A DNA stretch of 10,923 bases from an uncultured Eubacteriales bacterium (GCA_900316925.1 ONEU01000059.1:1-10923), one strand, 5' to 3'. Positions 1 through 7,441 are shown, counted from the first letter of the stretch. Program-made: numbers and translations. Notes: generated by a model from the sequence alone, not told the origin.

Positions 1-3000
1 CTATGCCGAAATCACGATTGCCGAGAACCTCGGAAGCAATCTCAAAAATCCGCTGCTGGGTCTCGTTCTGCGGGGGCGTTGCGCTCTGGGCTGCCGCTGT
101 CAGCTCGGGCAGACGCTTGGTATCGGTCTTACCGTTGGCGGTAACAGGCATTTCTTCCATCTGGAGATAAGCCGTCGGCACCATGTAATGAGTCAGGTGC
201 TTTTTCAGCTCGTCCCGGAGGGCGTCAATGTCGATCGTCGTGTCGGCAGTAAAGTAGGCGCAGAGATTGTCCTGCCCGCCCAGCTTGCGGATCACAACAG
301 CCGCCTTTTTGATATGAGGCTGTGCTTCGATCAGTTCCTCGATCTCGGACAGCTCGATGCGCAGACCGCGCAGCTTGACCTGACTGTCCAGTCTGCCCAG
401 GATGAATACGTTTCCGTTCCTGTCAAACTTTGCATAGTCGCCGGTGCGGTACATTCTCTCGCCGTGATAGTCCACAAAGGATTCCGCCGTCTTTTCGGGC
501 AGATTGCGGTAACCCAGCGCTACGCCGGGGCCGCCCACATACAGCTCTCCGATCACGCCGAAGGGAGCAAGGCCGCCGAATTTGTCCACAATATATTCGC
601 TGTAATTCAGAAGAGGCCGGCCGATGGTAACATAGTCCGCCTTCGTGAGGTCGGCAGCGTTACAGGAAACGGTGATCTCGGTCGGGCCGTAGGTATTGAC
701 GATCTTAATGTCGGAAGAACAGGAGCTGATGGCGTCTCTCAACGAGATGGGATAGCCCTCGCCGCCGGACATAACCAGCTTGCAACCGGCAAGTGCCTTC
801 CGAAACGGCTCATATTCCATATACTGCTGCAAACGGGATGGAGTGGCGTTCATGCAGTCCACATGGTATTTCTGCATCAGCTCCGCCAGTGCTCTCGGGT
901 CGTTCATTTCGTCTTCCGAAGCAAAGACCAATGTTTTTCCGTTGCACAGCGCTGCCGTATGCTCCTTGAAGGACATATCAAAGGAAACGGTGGTGACGGA
1001 AAGATAGGTGCTGATGTTCTCTTTCAGATAGAAGATATGGGAGTTTGCCGGATGGGGCATCAGATAGTTGCAGATACCGATATGCCGGAGCATAACGCCC
1101 TTGGGCTTGCCGGTGGAACCGGAGGTGTAGATCATATAGGCAAGGTCGTCTCCGCTGACGGCGACATCCGGGTTGTCGGTCATGTTCCCGACAAGGAGAT
1201 CGTCAACGTCAATGGCGTGACAGTCGGCATATTCCGGCAGCTTATCCTTTGTTGTAATGATACAGGAGGCGCCGCTGTCTTCAATGATCGAGCGGATACG
1301 GTCGGCCGGGTACTGCGGGTCACAGGGAATGAACGCCGCCCCTGCCTTGTTCACACCAAACAGACAGCAGAAGAAGCTGCTTTCTCTGGGCAACAGCAGT
1401 ACAACACTGTCGCCGGTTCTGATATTTCTGCCGATAAGGTTATGGGCGACTATATTGGCACCCTCGTTCAGTTCGCGGTAGGTCAGGGTTCTGTCTTTGG
1501 CGATCAGTGCGGTCTTGTCGGCATTGTCACGGGCACTCTGTTCAAAGAGCCGGTGCAGGAGCGTGACGGGGATATCGGCCCGGGCGGTCGTCGAGAACCC
1601 TTTCAGGGTCTTCTGCTGCAGGGCAGGCAGGAACAGAGCCTGCCGGACAGTACCCGGCTGGTCGGCACAGAGTTTTTCCGCCGTTGTCAGGAACTGGTCA
1701 ATAAAGTTGTCGATCACGGTATCGTCGAATAGCTCTCCGGAATACTGCAAATAGCAGTCGATTCCCTGCTCTTTGACCTGCATGACCAGGTTGAGATCCT
1801 TGCCGGAGGGCTGCAGGCGATAGGATGTGTTGAGCGTGACGCCGTTTTCCCGGAAAGCGGTCTGCAGGGGAACATAGTTGATGCCCAGATCAGACAGCAG
1901 ATTGCGGGAGGCGTCTCTGTCCTTGGCAAACGCCGCCACCAGACGGTCGAAGGGACAGGTGTTTCCGTTGACATATTCGGAGACATTTTCTTTGACTTCC
2001 TGGATATAATCATTCGCCTGTTTCGTGCGGACAGGTTTCAGCCGCAGAAGGGCGGTATTGACAAACATACCGATGGTGTTGTGGGTGTTGCCGTTGCGGG
2101 TGTTGACCGGCACACTGATCACAATGTCTTCCGAGGCCGTGTATTTAGCTGCTGTCATGGAATAGGCCGATAACAGCATATCAAAAACGGTAGCCGATCT
2201 TTGGCGCGCGGCTTGTTTCAGGCTTTTCAGCAGGTCGCCGCTGACGGTAAAGAAACGGTTCGTATCGGATTCGGGATGTACCTTCGGGCGGGACGCTTTC
2301 AGCGGCAGTTCCGTAACAGGAACCCCGTCCGCATACAGCTCCTGGTATTTTTCAAAGCCCTTCCGGTAAGCGGATTCCTTCTCCTCCTGAGAAGCGCCGC
2401 TCAGGTCAAAGCTGTCGATGACAGGCGATTTTCCGGTGAGTCTCGCAAACAGCTCTCTGCCGAACAGCACATCGCTGCCGCCGTCAAACATGATGTGATG
2501 ATATACCAGCGCCAGCAGACACCCCTTTCCGTCCGTGTAAATCACGGCGCAGACCGGGATTCCCTCTGACAGATCATAGTCGTGATCCAGTGTCTCCGCA
2601 GTTTCACGGGCAGCCTTTAGATCTTCCACCTGCTGAATCGTGACAGACGGCATTTCGTCCACCAATACTCTCATCAGCGTCCCGTTCTTTTCCCGGTAGA
2701 CGGAATGGAAGGCCTCATGGCTGCGGAAGATCTCTTCCACAGCGGTTTTCATCTGTTCCGCCGAAACGCCGTCAGCTTCATAGTATCCGATCATATTGTA
2801 CATCCTGGATTCCGGACGGAGCTTCTGTTCGAGATACATTCCGGTCTCAAAGGGATTGAGCGGGTATTCTGTCAGCGCCAGTTTTTCGGAGGCTTCGGGG
2901 TTTTCCGCCTGTTCCAGCCTTGCGCCGATCTCCCGGGGTGTTTTTCCACTGAAAATCATTTCGGAGGAGAGCGCCGCGATTCCGCATTCTGCCTGGAGTC

Positions 3001-4558
3001 CCATTGCCAGCATCGAATCGCCGCCCAGGGAGAAGAAGTTATCGTTGATTCCGACCTGCCCGCATTTCAGCAGTTTTTCAAAGGCGTCGCAGAGAATCTT
3101 TTCGTATTCCGTTTCAGGAGCCACATACTCTTCCTTGAAGGAGGCCGCCATCGGGGGCTGAATGGCCTTGCGGTCCAGCTTGCCGTTGGGGTTCAGCGGG
3201 AAAGACTCCACCTCCACGAAGAAACGGGGGATCATGTAGTCGGGCATTTTCCGCCGTAAAGAAGCCTCTATTTCCTTGGCTGTCACAGACTGCCCTTTCT
3301 TGACCTGATAGTAGGCGGCAAGATAGGTCAGTCCGAATTCGTTCTGAAATGCCTTGACAACGGCCGTTTCCACCTCCGGATGGTCGGTGACAATCCTGAC
3401 TTCGATCTCTCCGCTTTCCACGCGCTGACCGTTGATTTTGACCATCCAGTCCTTACGGTTCACATACAGCACACTGCCGTCAGGAAGCAGCCTGCCCATA
3501 TCACTGGTATGATAGAGTACGCTGTCTTCATCGTCAGAGAAGGGGTCTTTGGAAAACACCTTTTCCGTTTGCTCCGGCAGGTTCAGGTAGCCCTTGGACA
3601 GATGTCCGCAGATACAGATCTCGCCTTCCTCACCCGGCGGCACCTCTTTGCCGTTTTCGTCCAGCAGAACGACACGGCTGTTATAATAGGCTTTACCGAT
3701 GGGGGTATTGTCATAGCCATGATCAAGAGTGAAATACAGAATACAGTGGGTCTCTGAGGTACCGTAGATGTTGATGATCTGGTATTCGTCCGTATAGAAA
3801 TCCGCCAGTCTTTCACCGGCAGTCTTTACCACCCTGAGAGTGGAATCGTGCATATCCAGCCGCTTGAGCATATTGGGGTTGATATACATCACGGTAATAC
3901 CGTTTTCACGGATGGCATTCCTGACGTATTTCAGATCTTTTCGTTCATCCGTGTTCAGGATGACCAGCTGTGCACCGACGATCAGGGTGTCATAGATCTC
4001 CGCCACAGACCACGCAAAGCTGAAACTGACAAGTCCCAGCGTTTTATCGTCCTCTCTGGTCGGGCAGACGATCTGATCCCTTTCCAGGGAATCATAGAAG
4101 GAGCGGTGGGTATGGACAACACCTTTGGGATTGCCGGTGGAACCGGAGGTGTAGATCAGCAGGGAAACATGATCCTCATTGGTTTCCACATCCTCGCTGA
4201 TGGGTTCAAATCCCATTGCCTCCCGGATAAATGCCTCATCAATCACAAGGGGCGCCTGACAGTCCTTTTTAATGTAATCCACACGATCCGGGGGATATTC
4301 CGGCAGGAGCGGTGCATATCCGCAGCCTGCCCTCAGTGCACCAATCTCAGCCGCTACATAATCAATGCAGCGCGGCAGAATAATCGGAACGATTGCACCC
4401 TTCCCGGCGCCTTTCGCCTGTAGAGCAGCAGCAATCTTTCCGCTCAATTCCTTGAGCTCTCCGGCTGTTACGCTGCGGCCGGAGAAATTCTCGATGATCA
4501 GCGTCTTGTCACGGAATTGTTCCATTACCTGACCAAGACGGGTGGTCAATAAACTCAT
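1..4558 (-). CDS. Nonribosomal peptide synthetase, N-terminal part (A-PCP-C-A-PCP...), runs off left edge
   Basis: Multimodular enzyme that activates acyl building blocks as adenylates, loads them on carrier-protein thiols and condenses them. The frame is open for 1519 residues with no stop or frameshift. Domains in order: adenylation 1 (about 1-485; YTSGSTGNPKG at 136-146, YGTSE at 265-269, YHTSD at 349-353, NGKLDRK with catalytic Lys460); carrier 1 (FFSLGGDS, phosphopantetheine Ser515); condensation (about 565-985; active site HHIMFDG at 687-693, IGMFVNT near 829, PFDRLV at 869-874); adenylation 2 (about 1000-1485; YTSGSTGKPKG at 1144-1154, YGPTE at 1290-1294, YRTGD near 1370, Lys1477); then the first residues of a second carrier at the window edge. 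Start is ATG at 4558, with AAAGGAGG eight bases upstream (4567-4574). No condensation domain precedes adenylation 1, so this is an initiating subunit. Adenylation 1 lacks the usual alpha-amino-binding Asp. Product unknown, because the remaining modules and release domain lie outside the window. Confidence 0.96.
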   Translation of the reverse strand, partial: MSLLTTRLGQVMEQFRDKTLIIENFSGRSVTAGELKELSGKIAAALQAKGAGKGAIVPIILPRCIDYVAAEIGALRAGCGYAPLLPEYPPDRVDYIKKDCQAPLVIDEAFIREAMGFEPISEDVETNEDHVSLLIYTSGSTGNPKGVVHTHRSFYDSLERDQIVCPTREDDKTLGLVSFSFAWSVAEIYDTLIVGAQLVILNTDERKDLKYVRNAIRENGITVMYINPNMLKRLDMHDSTLRVVKTAGERLADFYTDEYQIINIYGTSETHCILYFTLDHGYDNTPIGKAYYNSRVVLLDENGKEVPPGEEGEICICGHLSKGYLNLPEQTEKVFSKDPFSDDEDSVLYHTSDMGRLLPDGSVLYVNRKDWMVKINGQRVESGEIEVRIVTDHPEVETAVVKAFQNEFGLTYLAAYYQVKKGQSVTAKEIEASLRRKMPDYMIPRFFVEVESFPLNPNGKLDRKAIQPPMAASFKEEYVAPETEYEKILCDAFEKLLKCGQVGINDNFFSLGGDSMLAMGLQAECGIAALSSEMIFSGKTPREIGARLEQAENPEASEKLALTEYPLNPFETGMYLEQKLRPESRMYNMIGYYEADGVSAEQMKTAVEEIFRSHEAFHSVYREKNGTLMRVLVDEMPSVTIQQVEDLKAARETAETLDHDYDLSEGIPVCAVIYTDGKGCLLALVYHHIMFDGGSDVLFGRELFARLTGKSPVIDSFDLSGASQEEKESAYRKGFEKYQELYADGVPVTELPLKASRPKVHPESDTNRFFTVSGDLLKSLKQAARQRSATVFDMLLSAYSMTAAKYTASEDIVISVPVNTRNGNTHNTIGMFVNTALLRLKPVRTKQANDYIQEVKENVSEYVNGNTCPFDRLVAAFAKDRDASRNLLSDLGINYVPLQTAFRENGVTLNTSYRLQPSGKDLNLVMQVKEQGIDCYLQYSGELFDDTVIDNFIDQFLTTAEKLCADQPGTVRQALFLPALQQKTLKGFSTTARADIPVTLLHRLFEQSARDNADKTALIAKDRTLTYRELNEGANIVAHNLIGRNIRTGDSVVLLLPRESSFFCCLFGVNKAGAAFIPCDPQYPADRIRSIIEDSGASCIITTKDKLPEYADCHAIDVDDLLVGNMTDNPDVAVSGDDLAYMIYTSGSTGKPKGVMLRHIGICNYLMPHPANSHIFYLKENISTYLSVTTVSFDMSFKEHTAALCNGKTLVFASEDEMNDPRALAELMQKYHVDCMNATPSRLQQYMEYEPFRKALAGCKLVMSGGEGYPISLRDAISSCSSDIKIVNTYGPTEITVSCNAADLTKADYVTIGRPLLNYSEYIVDKFGGLAPFGVIGELYVGGPGVALGYRNLPEKTAESFVDYHGERMYRTGDYAKFDRNGNVFILGRLDSQVKLRGLRIELSEIEELIEAQPHIKKAAVVIRKLGGQDNLCAYFTADTTIDIDALRDELKKHLTHYMVPTAYLQMEEMPVTANGKTDTKRLPELTAAAQSATPPQNETQQRIFEIASEVLGNRDFGI

Positions 4559-4610
4559 TTTGATGGCCTCCTTTAGAGAAAGTTGATATCGAGCTTCTCT
4601 GAATCATTCG

Positions 4611-4640
4611 ATTGTACTATTTTACCATATTTTTTCGCAA
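4611..4640 (-). promoter_or_regulatory. Candidate promoter of the NRPS gene
   Basis: On the minus strand, TTGCGA (4635-4640) and TACAAT (4611-4616) are separated by 18 bases, about 50 bases upstream of the NRPS start. An overlapping alternative -10, TAAAAT (4619-4624), has only a poor -35. The region is AT-rich. The match is moderate, weaker than the other promoters in the window, which would suit a regulated gene. Confidence 0.4.
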
Positions 4641-4809
4641 AAATCTATATCTTTCTTCGTTTTTTTCCCAAGCAAGCTTGTGCAGACACGAAAATCAATT
4701 ATGAATAGTTTTTGCCTGAAAGTCCATATCAATTCTTTCTCAATAACGATGAGAAGTGCTTACCGATTGCTTCAAGGCTTATTCCACAGCGAATTTTGGA
4801 AAGGGATCC

Positions 4810-4846
4810 GGGAAAAACCTCTTTTTCGCCAGAAAAAGGTTTTCCC
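4810..4846. repeat. Imperfect inverted repeat in the NRPS / small-gene divergent gap
   Basis: Left arm 4810-4827 (GGGAAAAACC then TCTTTTTC) and right arm 4832-4846 (GAAAAAGG then TTTTCCC) pair around a GCCA loop, with a small TC bulge and one extra A. It lies about 50 bases upstream of the -35 of the plus-strand small gene. It is not followed by a T-run in either direction, so it is not an obvious terminator. It could be an operator, a cruciform, or a decayed element. The rest of the 401-base gap (4559-4959) holds the two divergent promoters and a near direct repeat of TTTTGGAAGGGAT (4794-4807 and 4903-4915); I see no gene in it. Confidence 0.5.
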
Positions 4847-4897
4847 TGGGTAGCTGGCAGATCAAAATATATTTCCGTTTTGAGCAGAACCTGTACA

Positions 4898-4926
4898 TTG
4901 ACTTTTGGAAGGGATTTTGGTATGAT
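4898..4926 (+). promoter_or_regulatory. Strong promoter of the 74-residue small-protein gene
   Basis: TTGACT (4898-4903), a 17-base spacer and TATGAT (4921-4926), with a TG dinucleotide at 4918-4919 giving an extended -10. Start codon is 34 bases downstream of the -10. The spacer contains one copy of a near-repeat (TTTTGGAAGGGAT) whose other copy is at 4794-4807. Confidence 0.75.
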
Positions 4927-4944
4927 GGGTGGGTAAACAGATGG

Positions 4945-4951
4945 AAAGGAG
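4945..4951 (+). promoter_or_regulatory. Ribosome binding site fixing the start at 4960
   Basis: AAAGGAG, eight bases before ATG 4960. The same frame is open upstream to 4756, but an upstream start would lie ahead of the promoter and has no such site, so 4960 is chosen. Confidence 0.75.
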
Positions 4952-4959
4952 ATGTAAAT

Positions 4960-5184
4960 ATGGATATTAAGGAAAAAATCGGCGAACTGGCAGCAAAGAT
5001 TACCGGGGATGCTTCTCTCAAGGAGAAGTTCAATAAGGACCCGATGGGAACCGTCAAGGAACTCGTGGGTAATATTCCTCCTGAGCAGCTCAGCTCTCTG
5101 ACTGAGGGCATCAAAACCAAGGTCAACCTCGACAATATCGGCGGCAGCCTGGGCGGTCTGGGCGGACTCTTCGGACAGAAATAA
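4960..5184 (+). CDS. Small protein, 74 residues, helical with Gly-rich tail, function unknown
   Basis: I cannot assign a function. The protein begins MDIKEKIGELAAKI and is charged and probably alpha-helical over residues 1-58 (KEKFNKDPMGTVKEL, then PPEQLSSLTEGIKTKV). It ends in a short glycine-rich stretch (IGGSLGGLGGLFGQK). There is no signal peptide, membrane segment or cysteine. Proteins of this shape (helical DP...TVKELLG...PPEQ...EGIKTK core plus LGGLGGLF tail) are, from memory, common hypothetical proteins in Clostridia. The layout faintly recalls Nif11-type leader peptides, but I see no core with Cys, Ser or Thr to modify, so a peptide-precursor role is speculation. It has a strong promoter of its own, a good ribosome binding site and a perfect terminator, so it is a well-expressed single-gene unit, divergent from the NRPS. 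Confidence 0.85.
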   Translation: MDIKEKIGELAAKITGDASLKEKFNKDPMGTVKELVGNIPPEQLSSLTEGIKTKVNLDNIGGSLGGLGGLFGQK

Positions 5185-5203
5185 GTTCTCTACTGCCGTG
5201 CAT

Positions 5204-5249
5204 CAGCAGGAGTGATTCACTTATCACTCCTGCTGTTTTTTCTTTTTTT
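5204..5249 (+). terminator. Intrinsic terminator of the small-protein gene
   Basis: A perfect 13-base-pair stem (CAGCAGGAGTGAT at 5204-5216 with ATCACTCCTGCTG at 5223-5235) around a six-base loop, followed by T6-C-T7. It starts 20 bases after the stop codon. Confidence 0.92.
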
Positions 5250-5260
5250 GCCACAAATAA

Positions 5261-5289
5261 TTGACAAAAATGTCGGCAAATAGTATCAT
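5261..5289 (+). promoter_or_regulatory. Promoter of the zinc-ribbon / TPM operon
   Basis: Perfect -35 TTGACA (5261-5266), a 17-base spacer and TATCAT (5284-5289). The start codon is at 5349, giving a leader of roughly 50 bases. The preceding terminator isolates it from the small gene. Confidence 0.8.
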
Positions 5290-5337
5290 ATAGATAGACT
5301 TGAAACCGATCGGAACCGATGTTGTCCGGTCAGATAC

Positions 5338-5343
5338 AGGAGG
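5338..5343 (+). promoter_or_regulatory. Ribosome binding site fixing the start at 5349
   Basis: AGGAGG five bases before ATG 5349. An in-frame ATG at 5319 has no comparable site and would add ten residues ahead of the zinc ribbon. Confidence 0.75.
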
Positions 5344-5348
5344 TCAAT

Positions 5349-6455
5349 ATGGAAAGCGAAGCAAAACAATTTCACTGCCCTAACTGCTATGCCGACCTGA
5401 AATTTAATCCCGGCTCACAAAACTTTACCTGTGAATACTGTAAAAGCTCCTTTACTGAGGCCGAAGTGCGTGAGTATCAGCGCAAGGTCATGGAACAGGA
5501 ACAGGAATATAAACAATATGAGGACCAGATTCCTCCCGAACAGCAGGTCAGCGACGAAGAACAGAAGGCCAGAGACCAATTCAACGAGGAAACCAAACTC
5601 TACTCCTGTCCGAGCTGCGGTGCGGAGATCATGTGCGACGCCAATACCGCCGCCGCTTTCTGCTACTACTGCCACAACCCCGTCATCCTCAAGGGACGTG
5701 TGGACGGTATGTACAAGCCCTCTATGGTTCTCCCCTTTGCTTTTGACAGGGATACCGCTGTGGATCATTACATGAAATGGGCAAAAAAGAAATGGTTTAT
5801 CCCCCGCGACCTGCTTGGAAGCGGTCAGGTGGATAAGCTGACCGGTCTTTATGTCCCGTTCTGGGTGGCTGATGCCGATACCAGTACCCTGCTGGAGGCT
5901 ATCGGCGAGAATGTCCGCTCCTGGACTTCCGGTGGCTACCGCTATACCGAAACCAGCCGTTACCGTGTGATCCGTGAGGCAAGCATCCGCTATGACGGCG
6001 TTCCCGCTGACGGCTCTCAGAAAATTGAAGATCTGCTCATGGAAGCGATCGAACCCTTCGATTATTCTAAAGCCAAGCCCTTCAATATGGCCTATCTCAG
6101 CGGCTTCTATGCCGATAAATATGACGTGGACAAGGAACAGGTTCTGCCCCGTATCCAGCAGAGAATGTACACCAATAACGGCAGTATCCTGGAAGCTACC
6201 ACCCACTATACCCACCTGAAGCATAAACGACAGTCTGACCGGACGGATACACTTTCCTGGCACTATATGCTGCTCCCTGTCTGGTTCATGACCTACAACT
6301 ATAAGGGCAAGCTGTGGGAATATGCCGTTAACGGTCAAAGCGGCAAGGTGGCGGGGGAACTACCCTTAGACAAGGGCAAGCTCGCCCTCTTCTGCTCCAT
6401 TATCGGTATCCTGGTGGCTATCCTGATCTTTCTGGGAGGGTACTTTATCTTATGA
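5349..6455 (+). CDS. TFIIB-type zinc-ribbon membrane protein, 368 residues
   Basis: Two Cys4 zinc-ribbon motifs lie at the N-terminus: Cys10, Cys13, Cys28, Cys31 (CPNC...CEYC) and Cys87, Cys90, Cys105, Cys108 (CPSC...CYYC). They are separated by a highly charged Gln/Glu-rich linker (about 37-82) that is probably coiled coil. A conserved middle domain follows, including LTGLYVPFW near residue 165. One hydrophobic segment closes the chain (about 345-367), so it is a tail-anchored protein with the bulk in the cytoplasm. This architecture matches Firmicute proteins usually annotated as 'TFIIB-type zinc ribbon-containing protein'; no biochemical activity is established that I know of. The stop overlaps the start of the next gene by four bases (ATGA), so the two products are translationally coupled and probably act together at the membrane. 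Start chosen by the AGGAGG site. Confidence 0.9.
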   Translation: MESEAKQFHCPNCYADLKFNPGSQNFTCEYCKSSFTEAEVREYQRKVMEQEQEYKQYEDQIPPEQQVSDEEQKARDQFNEETKLYSCPSCGAEIMCDANTAAAFCYYCHNPVILKGRVDGMYKPSMVLPFAFDRDTAVDHYMKWAKKKWFIPRDLLGSGQVDKLTGLYVPFWVADADTSTLLEAIGENVRSWTSGGYRYTETSRYRVIREASIRYDGVPADGSQKIEDLLMEAIEPFDYSKAKPFNMAYLSGFYADKYDVDKEQVLPRIQQRMYTNNGSILEATTHYTHLKHKRQSDRTDTLSWHYMLLPVWFMTYNYKGKLWEYAVNGQSGKVAGELPLDKGKLALFCSIIGILVAILIFLGGYFIL

Positions 6456-7402
6456 AAAAACTGTTTATCAAGTGCTCTGACCTGCTGACCGTCATGCTCC
6501 TGCTGCTTGCCTGCGCCTTCCCCGCCCAGGCTGCAACCACCTATGATGTCAGCTATTTCTACCAGAGCGACTATCAAAAGACAAAGAGCACCTACTTCTG
6601 GGATGCTTCCGATCATTTCAGCGTCACTGAAAAAAATTCCATCATTTCCCTACTCAACAGAACTTCCGATGAGATCGGCTTTAATATCGCCGTCTACTGC
6701 GGCGGCACCCATCTGAATGATTCCAGAACGGAAAAGCTGTCGCAGATCGGTCTGAAAAAACTGTTCGACGTCACCGACCCTCTCGGCTATTCGGGTACAG
6801 TTTTCCTGTATGTCGATCTTGACGGGAAATCAAGCCCCTACGATTACATTTGCTCCTATCACGACGCTTATCTCTATTATACCGACTATGCTTACGGCGA
6901 CAGACTGACAAAGATCCGCAAGAAGATGCAGAGCTATTTCCCCAAAAGCGGCGAGAAGATCGTTACCAGTGATATCATCCGCGGACTGGAAGAATTCTGT
7001 TCGCAGCTCATCAGCTATAAAAATGCAGGCCCTGTCAACGGCGCTTGCTATGAGGACGATATCAACGGCGGTTACGTTTCCGTCCAGAACGGCACGATTC
7101 AGCACTCTGCCATGAGGCCCTACAACCATTGGTATTACGGTCTCCTCATCGGTATTGCTGTGGCAGCCATTGTCGTTGTCATCGTCAGTATCTGCGTGAA
7201 AAAACACTATAAGTTCAAGTCAAGCACCAGCGCTTCTGTCTATACCTCCAACAATAAAGTCTATATGCGCAACGCCCAGGATATCTTCATCGGCAGCAAT
7301 GTCGTCAGGACAAAGATCGAGTCCAGCAGCGGCGGCGGCGGTGGAGGCGGCGGCTTCGGCGGCGGTGGAGGCGGCGGCGGCGGAAGCGGCGGCCACAGAT
7401 AA
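6452..7402 (+). CDS. TPM-domain-like secreted/membrane protein with poly-glycine tail, 316 residues
   Basis: A signal peptide is clear (MKKLFIKC, hydrophobic core about 11-24, likely cleavage after AQA at 25-27). An extracytoplasmic domain of about 200 residues follows. Its spacing and features (TSDEIGFNIAVYC near 71-83, GYSGTVFLYVDLD near 112-124) resemble the TPM fold (TLP18.3/Psb32/MOLO-1 type; YgcG-like in bacteria). One transmembrane helix (about 228-249) and a basic segment come next. The last 27 residues are almost pure glycine (runs of eight and nine Gly split by Phe, ending SGGHR). Gly/Ser-rich C-terminal tails are typical of TPM proteins, but this tract is unusually pure. Some TPM proteins are reported as phosphatases or as membrane-complex assembly factors; the role here is unknown. 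It is the second gene of the operon, coupled through an ATGA overlap with the zinc-ribbon gene. The family call is by pattern, not alignment. Confidence 0.85.
   Translation: MKKLFIKCSDLLTVMLLLLACAFPAQAATTYDVSYFYQSDYQKTKSTYFWDASDHFSVTEKNSIISLLNRTSDEIGFNIAVYCGGTHLNDSRTEKLSQIGLKKLFDVTDPLGYSGTVFLYVDLDGKSSPYDYICSYHDAYLYYTDYAYGDRLTKIRKKMQSYFPKSGEKIVTSDIIRGLEEFCSQLISYKNAGPVNGACYEDDINGGYVSVQNGTIQHSAMRPYNHWYYGLLIGIAVAAIVVVIVSICVKKHYKFKSSTSASVYTSNNKVYMRNAQDIFIGSNVVRTKIESSSGGGGGGGGFGGGGGGGGGSGGHR
7329..7394 (+). repeat. Low-complexity GGN codon tract encoding the poly-Gly tail
   Basis: A run of GGC/GGT/GGA codons, including two exact copies of GGCGGCGGTGGAGGCGGCGG, encodes Gly8-Phe-Gly9-Ser-Gly-Gly. 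It is far more GC-rich than its surroundings and would be prone to slippage in multiples of three. Confidence 0.8.
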
Positions 7403-7411
7403 CTTACCTTG

Positions 7412-7441
7412 AAACTGACCGGATTCCGGTCAGTTTTTTTA
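7412..7441 (+). terminator. Intrinsic terminator of the zinc-ribbon / TPM operon
   Basis: An 11-base-pair stem (AAACTGACCGG with CCGGTCAGTTT) around an ATT loop, running into a T-tract, starting ten bases after the TPM-gene stop. Confidence 0.9.

Noticed and set aside
188..1732. A 514-codon open frame on the plus strand opposite the NRPS
   Set aside because: It shares the codon register of the NRPS on the opposite strand, where stops would need TTA, CTA or TCA codons that the NRPS rarely uses. The opposite strand has all the expected A- and C-domain motifs, and this frame has no recognisable domain or ribosome binding site. Frames at 2201-2569, 2705-3259, 3380-3757 and 3848-4423 are the same artefact.
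4960..5184. MbtH-like NRPS helper protein
   Set aside because: The length is similar, but the conserved tryptophans and the NxE.Q.S.WP motif of that family are absent.
5204..5249. Possible small RNA gene between the small protein and the zinc-ribbon operon
   Set aside because: The hairpin plus T-run is fully explained as the terminator of the small gene; the next promoter begins after it.
5415..6338. A 307-codon minus-strand frame opposite the zinc-ribbon gene
   Set aside because: Also in antisense codon register with a clear gene; the plus strand has two Cys4 motifs, promoter, ribosome binding site and operon coupling. The 353-codon frame at 7887-8948 opposite the WYL gene and the 187-codon frame at 9351-9914 opposite the asparaginase-like gene are rejected for the same reason.
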